NCBI RefSeq assembly: GCF_001445655.1
Contig: NZ_LNBE01000003.1
Coordinates: 2,214,530 to 2,278,529 of the forward strand
Reading direction: 5' to 3'
Length of the DNA: 64,000 bases
Origin: Streptomyces roseifaciens
GTDB taxonomy: Bacteria; Actinomycetota; Actinomycetes; Streptomycetales; Streptomycetaceae
The position numbers and the translations under genes were made by a program. Shown one piece after another: positions 45,611 through 53,508 of the stretch. Below the pieces are notes generated by a model. The model was given only the letters and a program-made list of their open reading frames with translations. It was not told where the DNA came from and made no database searches. Numbering within the stretch: the stretch's first letter is position 1; each line of letters begins with the position of its first letter.

Positions 45611-45646
45611 TTGACAGGTGCGCCGCATATCGCCGAAGAATCAGGT
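45611..45646 (+). promoter_or_regulatory. Candidate promoter for the RiPP operon, giving a near-leaderless start
   Basis: A consensus TTGACA at 45611-45616 lies in the gap between the divergent LodA-type gene and the peptide gene. A weak -10 (AAGAAT, 45636-45641) would put transcription start at or next to the ATG at 45647, where no strong ribosome site exists. Leaderless messages are common in Streptomyces. Confidence 0.4.
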
Positions 45647-45844
45647 ATGGCCAAATACGAAGACGCGGCACAGGTGGTCGTCACTCCGGCGTCCGTGGTG
45701 TTCTCACTCACGCCCGAGCATCGTGAACAGGCACAGCGGTGCCTGGAAAAGTCGGGTGAGGTGCGGATCTCGTTCAGCGAGGTCTCCGTGACCAACCTGA
45801 CCGAGATTCGCGAACTGGGCGGAGACGGCGTCCTCGTCGACTGA
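45647..45844 (+). CDS. Putative RiPP precursor peptide ending in Asp
   Basis: This 65-residue peptide precedes an MNIO gene by 19 bases. It has a charged, helix-forming leader-like region (PEHREQAQRCLEKSGE), a strand-like RISFSEVSV, then NLTEIRELGGDGVLVD at the C-terminus. It contains a single Cys and ends in Asp. Aminopyruvatide-type MNIO enzymes convert a C-terminal Asp to aminopyruvic acid, which fits this end and the neighbouring enzymes. Start choice is uncertain: ATG 45647 is used, and an in-frame ATG at 45600 would add 16 residues. It could instead be a small accessory protein, since the last residues are not obviously a hypervariable core. Confidence 0.65.
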   Translation: MAKYEDAAQVVVTPASVVFSLTPEHREQAQRCLEKSGEVRISFSEVSVTNLTEIRELGGDGVLVD

Positions 45845-45863
45845 ACCCGGAACAGCGAAAATC

Positions 45864-46733
45864 GTGCCGAGCCCTGCAGTTCCGGCCGGCCCCGGAATCG
45901 GAGTCGCGTACAGCCGTACCACCCCAGGCCTCATCAGCCGGCACCCCGGACTTCTGGACTACGTGGAGGTCCCTTTCGAGCTGCTCCGTCATGACCCGAC
46001 GGTCGCGAAGGCACTGGGTGGGACTCCTACGGTGCTGCACTGCGCCAGCCTCTCCCTCGCAGGTTCGGTGCCACCGACGGCAGCCGTCATGAGCAGCATC
46101 GAGGAGTGGGTCGGGGAAACCCGGACCCCATGGGTCGGCGAACACCTTTCCTTCATCACGGCCGAGCGGGCGCACACCGACTTCTCGGCCGATGTCTATG
46201 CCCCGGGTGAACCCTGGAACATCGGATACACGGTCAGCCCTCCGATGAACCTCGAGACCGTTGAATCGGTGGTCCGGTCGCTGGAGCGCGCGGCGTCCAG
46301 ATTCAGTGTCCCGTTGATCATTGAGAACCCGCCTGTTTATTTTTCCATGCCCGGCTCCACCATGAGCCAGGTCGAATTCATCTCAGAGGTGGCTGCCCGC
46401 TCGCAAGTCGGCCTGCTTCTCGATCTCGCGCACTTCTGCATCACGTCCCGGACAGTTGGGTACGACCCGCTGGCCGAGCTGGCCCGGTTTCCCCTGGACC
46501 GAGTGGTGGAGGTACATATCTCGGGGTTCTCCGAAGAGGCGGGAGGGTGGTGGGACAATCACGCGAGCCGGGCGCCGGACGTGGAGCTGGAGTTGCTCGC
46601 GATGGTTGTCGAGCGTTCGCCCGTACGTGCTGTGACGCTGGAGTACAACTGGTCTTCTCGTTTCCCCGTGGGCGCTCTGCTGGAAGAGATCGCCCGCACC
46701 CGGGATGTGATCGACGCGTGCCGACGGAAGTGA
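45864..46733 (+). CDS. DUF692 family multinuclear non-heme iron oxidase (MNIO)
   Basis: This 289-residue TIM-barrel protein has the full set of DUF692/MNIO metal-site motifs. In order these are PTVLHCASLSLAG, WVGEHLSF, LIIENPPVYF, LLLDLAHFCI, RVVEVHISGFS, WWDNHA and VTLEYNW, supplying His, Glu, Asp and Asn ligands for two or three irons. Members (MbnB, TglH, ChrH, ApyH) oxidatively remodel Cys or C-terminal Asp in peptides with a partner protein. It follows the small Asp-ended peptide and its stop overlaps the partner gene. GTG 45864 is preceded by GGAACAG. Confidence 0.92.
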   Translation: MPSPAVPAGPGIGVAYSRTTPGLISRHPGLLDYVEVPFELLRHDPTVAKALGGTPTVLHCASLSLAGSVPPTAAVMSSIEEWVGETRTPWVGEHLSFITAERAHTDFSADVYAPGEPWNIGYTVSPPMNLETVESVVRSLERAASRFSVPLIIENPPVYFSMPGSTMSQVEFISEVAARSQVGLLLDLAHFCITSRTVGYDPLAELARFPLDRVVEVHISGFSEEAGGWWDNHASRAPDVELELLAMVVERSPVRAVTLEYNWSSRFPVGALLEEIARTRDVIDACRRK

Positions 46734-47608
46734 GCAGGGCCGTGAACTCGGTCGTCGCCCGGTGCCTGCTGGAACCCGGGTATCTCGACCGGCTCGCACG
46801 GGACCCGCAAAGGGAATTGACAGCGCTGCCGGTCGACGAGGAGACCCGGGCCGCCATCGGAACGCTCGATGTCGGGCAGGTGCGTCTGTTCGCCGGCTTC
46901 GTCACCAAGGTCCAGCACAATGACCTGTGGGACACCTTTCCGCGGACACGGGCCCTGCTCAGGTATTACGGCATCGAACTCGAGACGTTCGCGGACTACC
47001 GCGCTCACTATGTGGAAATGTGCCGGGCCGGCAAGCCTTCCCGGGCAGAGAAGGCGGCACGCTTCCTGAGGTTTCTGGAGCGCCGTCTCCGGGATTCGGC
47101 GAGGGCGAACTGCCCCGGCCTTCTGGATGTCCTGATCCATGAGCGTCTGCAGTGGGAGGTGACACAGGAGGTTCTCGGGCACCGTCGCTCCGCCCCGGTT
47201 CGGCCGGCTGCCCGTGAGGTCCGTGCCGGCTCACTCGATCAGCGCGATCAGCGCGTGGTCGTCGCCTGTGATGTCATCCGCGTCGCCGCACTGGACCACG
47301 ACCCGCTGGAGATTGCGGCCCGCCTCCAGGACGGTGGCAGCGCTCTCGCACACCTCGAGCCGAAGGCCGTCTGTTTCTGCTACTGGGGACGCACGAGCGA
47401 GCAAACGGTCTCCGTTCTCACGGTGGACACGGCAACCGCCGCTGTTCTGTCCGCTGTCGACGGCCACCGATCGGTCGACGACGTCCTTGACGAGAGCCGG
47501 GCCGTCCTGCCGGAGGCCGGTCGCACCCATCTGGCCCGCGTCCTTGACGGTGCGGTGCACCAAGGGCTCGTGCTGCTGGTCGACAGCCCGGCGAGAGAAG
47601 TGGGGTAG
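46730..47608 (+). CDS. MNIO partner protein with C-terminal PqqD-like (RRE) domain
   Basis: This 292-residue protein is placed exactly where MNIO partner proteins lie. The N-terminal half is helical (LLEPGYLDRLARDPQRELTALPVDEETRAAI, then LWDTFPRTRALLRYYGIELETFADYRAHYVEM). The C-terminal 90 residues look like a winged-helix RiPP recognition element (VLTVDTATAAVLSAVDGHRSVDDVLDE), the PqqD-like fold that binds leader peptides. It should recruit the precursor to the MNIO. GTG 46730 overlaps the MNIO stop (GTGA); GTG 46718 and GTG 46742 are alternatives. It ends two bases before the radical SAM start. Confidence 0.75.
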   Translation: MSRAVNSVVARCLLEPGYLDRLARDPQRELTALPVDEETRAAIGTLDVGQVRLFAGFVTKVQHNDLWDTFPRTRALLRYYGIELETFADYRAHYVEMCRAGKPSRAEKAARFLRFLERRLRDSARANCPGLLDVLIHERLQWEVTQEVLGHRRSAPVRPAAREVRAGSLDQRDQRVVVACDVIRVAALDHDPLEIAARLQDGGSALAHLEPKAVCFCYWGRTSEQTVSVLTVDTATAAVLSAVDGHRSVDDVLDESRAVLPEAGRTHLARVLDGAVHQGLVLLVDSPAREVG

Positions 47609-47610
47609 AG

Positions 47611-49632
47611 ATGCGGGTCACCTTTGTCGACAACCTTCTGCTGGAGGAGAGACCCGAGGGGTACCACTTCGACCTCCAGCCCCATCTCGGGCTCATCTCC
47701 CTGCTTGCCGTTGTGCACCAAGCAGGGCATGAAGGGACTCTGGTCGATCCCAAACTGGGCGTCAGTTCAGGCAGGCTGGCGCTGGACGCATCTTTGTACG
47801 AGCGCATCGCCGACGACGTCCTCGCCTCACGGCCGGACGCCGTCGGAATGACAAGCCTCGGCTGCAATTTCATGGCCACGGCGAAAGTCGCGGCGCACCT
47901 CAAACGCCTGGCCCCCGACCTGCCGATTCTCCTGGGCGGCCCGCACGCGAGCATCCTCGACGTGCCGGTGCTCCAGCGCTACCCGCAGTTCGACCTGGTC
48001 GTACGCGGAGAGGCCGAACTCACCCTGCCGCCTCTCCTCGACAGACTCCACTCCCGGCGGTTCTCCGGTCTGCTCGGCATCACCCACCGCAACGGGCACG
48101 ACATTCACCGGGCCCCCGACGCGCCCCTGGTCACCGACCTCGACGCACTCCCGCCCGCCTCCTACGACCACTACCCCCTGGCACAGGCAGGGCTGACGAC
48201 TATCCGGGTGGAGGCGGGCCGCGGATGTCCCTTCGCCTGCACCTTCTGCTCGACAGCGAGCTTCTTCGGCCGCCGCTACCGGCTGAAGTCCGCGGAAAGG
48301 CTCTGCGCCGACCTGGACCGCTTGCACGACGCCTACGGAATCACGCACTTCGCACTGACCCACGACCTCTTCACGGTGAACAAGGGGAAAGTCCGGGAAT
48401 TCTGCGAAGAGGTGGCGCCCCGAGGCTACACTTGGACCTGCTCCGCACGGATGGACTGTGTCGACAGCGACCTCCTCCGGGCCATGGGACAGGCCGGCTG
48501 CCGCTCCATCTACTACGGCGTCGAGACCGGGTCCCCGCGTATGCAGAAGGAAGTAGCCAAGCGCCTCGACCTCGGCCTGTTCTGGCCGACACTCGGCGCG
48601 ACCCGCGAGGCCGGAATGGAAGCGGTGGCCTCCTTCATCACGGGGTACCCGCAGGAAACCGAAGCCGACCAGGCGGAAACCCTGGACCTCATCGGGGCGG
48701 CATGGATCCGGCAACCCGTAATGCTCGCCACTCAGTTGCACCTCCTCACGCCGGAACCGGGAACCGAACTGCTCGACCGGTACCGGGACCGACTGGCCTA
48801 CGACGGCCACATCTCCGACTTCAACCTCCCGACCCTTGAGGCGGACGACGCGGAGATCACCCGGCTGGACCCCGAAGTCTTCGTCAACCACCACTACTAC
48901 CGGAGCGTCCTGCCCAGGCATCGCCACATCCTCGTCACGTCCGCCTACCGGGTCCTGTGCAGACTCGGACGCGCAGTGCAACGCCACCTGCTGTCGCGAT
49001 ACGACAACAGCCTCAGCAGGTTCTTCGACGACTTGATCTCCTGGGAGCGCACCGCACCGAACGCCCCTTCGGATACGGCAGAGCTGGTACAGGCGTACCT
49101 CTGCGCCCGGTGGGGCGCGGAGGACTACCTGCTCTCCCTGGTGCGCTACATGCTCGCAGCCACCGATCCGGCGCGGGGACGTTACGGTGACGGACCGGAC
49201 CGACCGGATGCGCCCTCCCGCTCGGCCGACCCGCTGGTGCAGACCTCTCCTCGGGCCGCCGTGCTGAGGGACATTCACGCGTGCCCCGAAATCCTGGACC
49301 TGCTGACCTCGGCCACGACCCCGGAACCGGTGAAGGTTCCGCACTCGCTGCGCACGCGGCGGGGCCACGGCCTCCTGCTCCCGGGCAGCGACGGACAAAC
49401 CATGCGGTACATGGTGATGAGCGAGGACTCCCTGCATCTCCTCGCGTTCCTCGAGGCACCGCGAAGCAGAGCGGAGATCGTGCGGTACCTCGGTGTTCGG
49501 GGCGCCGAAGCGGAGCCGCTCGACCAGCTTCTCGATCATCTGCTCGCTCTCGGCGTCCTCAGGCAGAGGGAACCCGCCGAGCGCGAGGAACACGGCGAGT
49601 ACGACGAACCCCGTGAGACGGCCCGTGTCTGA
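47611..49632 (+). CDS. B12-binding radical SAM enzyme
   Basis: This 673-residue enzyme starts with a cobalamin-binding-like domain (VTFVDNLLLEERPEG, DAVGMTSLGCNF, LGGPHASILDVPVL). The radical SAM core has the cluster motif GCPFACTFC (Cys206, Cys210, Cys213), then YGVETGSPRMQKEV and FITGYPQE. The last 120 residues resemble a winged helix with a LLAFLEAPRSRAEIVRYLG segment, possibly an RRE-like peptide-binding end. Cobalamin radical SAM enzymes methylate unreactive carbons; in aminopyruvatide biosynthesis one makes beta-methyltyrosine. Here a Val, Leu or other core residue might be methylated, because the peptide tail has no Tyr. Confidence 0.88.
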   Translation: MRVTFVDNLLLEERPEGYHFDLQPHLGLISLLAVVHQAGHEGTLVDPKLGVSSGRLALDASLYERIADDVLASRPDAVGMTSLGCNFMATAKVAAHLKRLAPDLPILLGGPHASILDVPVLQRYPQFDLVVRGEAELTLPPLLDRLHSRRFSGLLGITHRNGHDIHRAPDAPLVTDLDALPPASYDHYPLAQAGLTTIRVEAGRGCPFACTFCSTASFFGRRYRLKSAERLCADLDRLHDAYGITHFALTHDLFTVNKGKVREFCEEVAPRGYTWTCSARMDCVDSDLLRAMGQAGCRSIYYGVETGSPRMQKEVAKRLDLGLFWPTLGATREAGMEAVASFITGYPQETEADQAETLDLIGAAWIRQPVMLATQLHLLTPEPGTELLDRYRDRLAYDGHISDFNLPTLEADDAEITRLDPEVFVNHHYYRSVLPRHRHILVTSAYRVLCRLGRAVQRHLLSRYDNSLSRFFDDLISWERTAPNAPSDTAELVQAYLCARWGAEDYLLSLVRYMLAATDPARGRYGDGPDRPDAPSRSADPLVQTSPRAAVLRDIHACPEILDLLTSATTPEPVKVPHSLRTRRGHGLLLPGSDGQTMRYMVMSEDSLHLLAFLEAPRSRAEIVRYLGVRGAEAEPLDQLLDHLLALGVLRQREPAEREEHGEYDEPRETARV

Positions 49633-49633
49633 C

Positions 49634-50761
49634 ATGACGACGCGACGGGACGCCATGGACGTGATCGAGGGGTTCTACTGTTCCCAGACGGTATGGGCAC
49701 TGCACAGGCTCGGCGTGCTCCCCCGCTTGGAGGACGGTGCCGACGTCCCCGCCCTTGCCGAAGAGTTCGCTCTCGACGAGCAGCTTCTGTCCGCGGTGCT
49801 CGACTTCATCCACCGGACCACGGACCTGCTGGTCCGGGAGGATCACCACTACCGCCTGGCTCCGTCCTGCCGCCCTTACCGCCGCACCGCGTTTCACCTG
49901 GAGAAGTTCCTCGGCGCGTATGGCCCAGTCATCGCCGGCACCGCCACGGTCCTCGCAGCTCCGGGGAGCGGCCCGGAGCTGAGGGACCTCCCCTCCCTGG
50001 CACGAGCCTTCGGACAGCTGGAACCACGCTCCCCCTCTTTGACCGCCCGGGTGCTGAGGGCCTGGGGCGTGACCTCCCTGTTCGACCTGGGCTGCGGCGC
50101 AGCCACCCTTCTCGTCGAACTCGCCACGGCAGACCCGGAGTTCCGTGGATGGGGCGCCGACTCCTCGGACGCCATGGTGAAGGCCGCCGACGAACGCATC
50201 AGCCGTTCCGGACTCGGCGGCCGCCTCCGCATCCTCAGAAGCGATGTCCGGGAACTCGGAGGGCTGACCCCGCGCCCGGACGTGGAGGACGTCCAAGCGC
50301 TCTACGGACGCAGCATCGCGAACGAGTTCTTCGCCGATGGCGGCCGGAGCGCCGTCGAGGTGCTGACCGGGCTCAAAGAGCTGTTCCCGGGCCGTCTGCT
50401 CTTCCTCGAGGACTACTACGGCCGCCTCACCCACCACCCGCCCGCCGGTGGGAATCACCGGCACACCCTGCTGCAGGACCTCGCTCAGGTGCTCAGCGGG
50501 CAGGGAGTGCCACCCCCGGATCTGCCCGGCTGGTCGGGTGTCTATCAGGCCGCCGGCTGCAGCTTGGTCAAGGCGTACGAAGGGCACAACGAGGAGATCT
50601 CCTGGTTCATCCATGTCCTGGTTCTCGGCCGTCGGCCCCGGCCCGGCCCTCCGTCGCCCCGTGCGATGTCAAGGGACCGCCGCCATCAGGCCGCAACGGT
50701 GCAGCCAGGTGGCGATGGTCATGACTTGCCCAGGTGCCATGGTGCGGCTCCAGGCTCCTAA
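49634..50761 (+). CDS. SAM-dependent class I methyltransferase
   Basis: This 375-residue protein has an N-terminal helical dimerisation region (MDVIEGFYCSQTVWALHRLGVLPRL, winged-helix-like) and a class I methyltransferase core with motif I LFDLGCGAATLL (Asp151, Gly153, Gly155), then GADSSDAMVKAADERI. It is the last gene of the plus-strand RiPP set; its counterpart in aminopyruvatide pathways methylates the beta-carbon of the alpha-keto acid. ATG 49634 lies two bases after the radical SAM stop; GTG 49625 is possible. Its last 93 bases overlap the opposing flavoprotein gene, so the Arg/Pro-rich tail may be a read-through artefact of a lost stop. Confidence 0.85.
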   Translation: MTTRRDAMDVIEGFYCSQTVWALHRLGVLPRLEDGADVPALAEEFALDEQLLSAVLDFIHRTTDLLVREDHHYRLAPSCRPYRRTAFHLEKFLGAYGPVIAGTATVLAAPGSGPELRDLPSLARAFGQLEPRSPSLTARVLRAWGVTSLFDLGCGAATLLVELATADPEFRGWGADSSDAMVKAADERISRSGLGGRLRILRSDVRELGGLTPRPDVEDVQALYGRSIANEFFADGGRSAVEVLTGLKELFPGRLLFLEDYYGRLTHHPPAGGNHRHTLLQDLAQVLSGQGVPPPDLPGWSGVYQAAGCSLVKAYEGHNEEISWFIHVLVLGRRPRPGPPSPRAMSRDRRHQAATVQPGGDGHDLPRCHGAAPGS

Positions 50762-52123
50762 GGTCTCGGCCAGCGTGTACTCGCCCGACAAAGCATCTGT
50801 GAGCGGGGCGACTGCGAGTCCCTCGACGTAGGCCACGGGTCTGGCCAGGGTGGGATGGGTGAGTGCGGGGCGGAACGACACCTGGTTGCCCACGACGCAG
50901 GGGGTGCTCACCAGCTTGGTGGCGGGCGAGAGGCGCACGCGCCGGTGTATCAGGTCCGCCAGGTCCATGGGGGAGGTGATTGCGGGTCCTTGCGTCGGGA
51001 GCGGGCGGGCGCGGTGGCGCCAGAAAGCATTGCTCCGGTGGGTCCGGTGTTCCGCGTAGTACCCACCGGCCCACTTCCTGTGCTGCTCGACGGAGTGCCG
51101 CTGACCGTCGCGGTAGAAGGTCAGCGCGGCGGTCCTGTCGCCGTCCTCGGACAGCAGAGTGTGCACGGTGACGGCACCGGCCATGGCGGTCTGCAGGGCC
51201 TTCTCCACGCCGGACGAGGAGAGCGGATCGATGGTGAAGGCGGCCTCACCGAGTCTGATGTAGTCCTCACCGACAGGATCGGGGTCGAAGTAGCTGGTGG
51301 CGCCGCAGACCTCCACCGTGGTCCCGGGTCCGTCTCCCACGAGCCCGCGGAACAGTTCGGAGCCGGCCAGCAGGTTCTGGAAGAAACCGTCCAGAGATGA
51401 CTTGCGAACGCCCGAACGGTGCAGGTGCTCCAGGTCGGTGAAGGCCATGGCCCGGTAGCTTCCGCGCGGCAGGAGCGTGCCCCACAGCCAGCCGTTCGGC
51501 CCGGCCTCCACGCGGGTTGCCGGGGCGTCGCGCGGGCTGAGACGCAAGGCTGCGTGCAGGGCGATCGTCCGAGGGCCGGTGCGCTGCACGCGGCCGCCGA
51601 GGACACGTGCCCGGCCGGTGGCGTCGACCAGGAATCGGGCGCGAAGGAGCTGAGGCCCCTCGGGTGTCGTGACCGGCACCTCCCAGCCGCCGTTCCCTCG
51701 GCGCGGACGGCGTGCGAGGGCGGGCTGGAGCACCACGACGCCGGCGGACCGGGCGGCATCCAGCAGGAGTTCGTCGAAGCGGCCCCGGCATACCGTGAGC
51801 CCTGTCGCGTGTGCCGGCAGGCGGACGTGTCGCACCCGGTCGTCCGCCCAGCGCATGCTCGACTCGGTGGGGGAGAGGAAGCCCGCGCCTTGCACCGCAT
51901 CAAGCATCCCGAGGCTGTCCAGCAGCGGTCGGACGGCAGGCGTCAGCGCTTCACCGATGTGAGGGCGCGGAAACGGCTCCCGTTCCACGAGAAGCACCTG
52001 GTGACCCAGTTCGCTCAGGCGCCTGGCACAGACCGCGCCCGCCGGTCCGGCGCCGATGACACACACTTCGGTCTCGGCTCCCGAAGTGATCACGGCCTTG
52101 CCGGACGCCGCTCCGGCAGTCAC
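50669..52123 (-). CDS. FAD-dependent monooxygenase, LodB/QhpG-like
   Basis: This 484-residue flavoprotein has VCVIGAGPAGAVCARRLSELGHQVLLVER for FAD, the HIGEALTPAVRPLL segment, FLVDATGRARVLGG, and RLGEAAFTIDPLSSSGVEKALQ. It resembles QhpG and LodB, which modify Trp during cysteine tryptophylquinone formation. GTG 52123 overlaps the stop of the radical SAM gene (GTGA). It is last in the five-gene minus-strand operon and is the second flavoprotein of this type in the region; the other, at 41196, is about 90 residues shorter. Confidence 0.85.
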   Translation of the reverse strand: MTAGAASGKAVITSGAETEVCVIGAGPAGAVCARRLSELGHQVLLVEREPFPRPHIGEALTPAVRPLLDSLGMLDAVQGAGFLSPTESSMRWADDRVRHVRLPAHATGLTVCRGRFDELLLDAARSAGVVVLQPALARRPRRGNGGWEVPVTTPEGPQLLRARFLVDATGRARVLGGRVQRTGPRTIALHAALRLSPRDAPATRVEAGPNGWLWGTLLPRGSYRAMAFTDLEHLHRSGVRKSSLDGFFQNLLAGSELFRGLVGDGPGTTVEVCGATSYFDPDPVGEDYIRLGEAAFTIDPLSSSGVEKALQTAMAGAVTVHTLLSEDGDRTAALTFYRDGQRHSVEQHRKWAGGYYAEHRTHRSNAFWRHRARPLPTQGPAITSPMDLADLIHRRVRLSPATKLVSTPCVVGNQVSFRPALTHPTLARPVAYVEGLAVAPLTDALSGEYTLAETLGAWSRTMAPGQVMTIATWLHRCGLMAAVP

Positions 52124-53508
52124 GCCGGTGCTCGGGTGGCCGGTACCGGACGGAAGTAGTCGGGCCGGCGGATCTGCAGGCGGTGGTACGCGCCCAGGGC
52201 ATAGTGCAACCAGCCGCGGATGTAATGGCAGGAGGGCCGCCCGCGTTCGATGACCTCGTGATGGCAACCGCCTCCGCACAGGTAGCGTGCCCAGCACGAG
52301 CGGCACGGCTCCTGGCGGTGCACATGCCGGTCATCGAGCCACTTCAGTTGGCGGCTGCGATCCACGCCTCGGCTCAGGTTGCCCATCGCGCCCTTGGCGT
52401 CTCCCACGAAGCGATGGCAGGCGGCGAGATCACCCTCCGCCGAGACGCCCAGGTATCCTGCCCCGGCACCGCATGGATAGGGCCGGTGCGTGCCTTGGTG
52501 GAGCTCGCGCAGTGCGTTGACCAGGTTGGCGAACGGGTAGCGGCGGCCGGCGATCACCTGTCGCTCGAACTCCTCGCCGCATGCGACCATCTGGCCCAGC
52601 ATCACCTCCAGGTCGGCGACGGTCAGCTCGCGTCGGCCGTTCGGGGAGTTGAGCAGGGGGGAGAAGCCGACGCTGTGGAAGCCCAGCTCGACGAAGGCGT
52701 CCAGGGTGTCCTTCAGGCCGAGGTTGTCGGGCGTGACCGTGACCCGGGCCGAGACCTGCATACGGCGCTGCGTGGCCAGCAGCGGGGTCACATTGGAGAT
52801 CACCTTGTGGAAGCTCCCGCGCCCGCCTCTGTACGGGCGCAGCGAATCGTGCACCTCCTGGGTGCCGTCCAGACTCACCGTCACCGCGAAGCCGTGGCTT
52901 TCGAAGAAGTCGGCGTCCGCGGCCGTCACCACCGTGCCGTTCGTAGTGATCGAGAAAGTTACGGGCACGTTCTTCTCGTCCGAGAGGCGGACCGCCTGCT
53001 CGGTGGCGGCGTGAATGACGGGCCGGTTGAGCAGCGGCTCGCCGCCGAGGAACGAGAGATTCACCCGCTCACCCGGTGCGGCAGTGCTGAAGAGCAGCTC
53101 CACGGCTTCCAGCGCGGTCTCGACCGGCATGCTGGTGGGCGCGCTGCCGAAGCTGCCCTGCTGGGCGTAGCAATAGGTGCAGCCGAGATTGCACTTCTGC
53201 GCCACTGCGAGCGACAGGGCGCGCACCGGCGGCTCGACGAGCGGCCTGTCATCGATCAACTGCGGCGCGTCCATTCCCAGGTCGGACATCGCTCGGGAAA
53301 GTCCGGCTTCGTCCTTGGTCTGCCGGGCGCGGTCGAGGACCTCGTAGGTTTCGGCGTCGAGATCGAACAGACGGCTGCCATTGACCACGAGGGCGTGCGT
53401 ACCGACCTCGGTGCGCAACAGATGCAGGTCGGGATTGACCGGTGCGGACATTTCAATCAAATCGCGGGCTTGGTCATGGGCCGCAGAGCCGGCGCGGGAG
53501 GAGGTCAT
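52120..53508 (-). CDS. SPASM-domain radical SAM enzyme, QhpD-like
   Basis: This 462-residue enzyme has an N-terminal peptide-binding-like region (LFDLDAETYEVLDRARQ), the radical SAM motif CNLGCTYCYAQQ (Cys106, Cys110, Cys113), and FLGGEPLLN. The C-terminal SPASM domain has PCGAGAGYLGVSAEGDLAACHRFVG and CRSCWARYLCGGGCHHE, Cys ligands for two auxiliary clusters. QhpD, which makes thioether crosslinks in the quinohemoprotein amine dehydrogenase small subunit, and anaerobic sulfatase-maturing enzymes are its relatives. It overlaps both neighbours by four bases. The target is likely the product of one of the two LodA-like genes. Confidence 0.88.
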   Translation of the reverse strand: MTSSRAGSAAHDQARDLIEMSAPVNPDLHLLRTEVGTHALVVNGSRLFDLDAETYEVLDRARQTKDEAGLSRAMSDLGMDAPQLIDDRPLVEPPVRALSLAVAQKCNLGCTYCYAQQGSFGSAPTSMPVETALEAVELLFSTAAPGERVNLSFLGGEPLLNRPVIHAATEQAVRLSDEKNVPVTFSITTNGTVVTAADADFFESHGFAVTVSLDGTQEVHDSLRPYRGGRGSFHKVISNVTPLLATQRRMQVSARVTVTPDNLGLKDTLDAFVELGFHSVGFSPLLNSPNGRRELTVADLEVMLGQMVACGEEFERQVIAGRRYPFANLVNALRELHQGTHRPYPCGAGAGYLGVSAEGDLAACHRFVGDAKGAMGNLSRGVDRSRQLKWLDDRHVHRQEPCRSCWARYLCGGGCHHEVIERGRPSCHYIRGWLHYALGAYHRLQIRRPDYFRPVPATRAPA

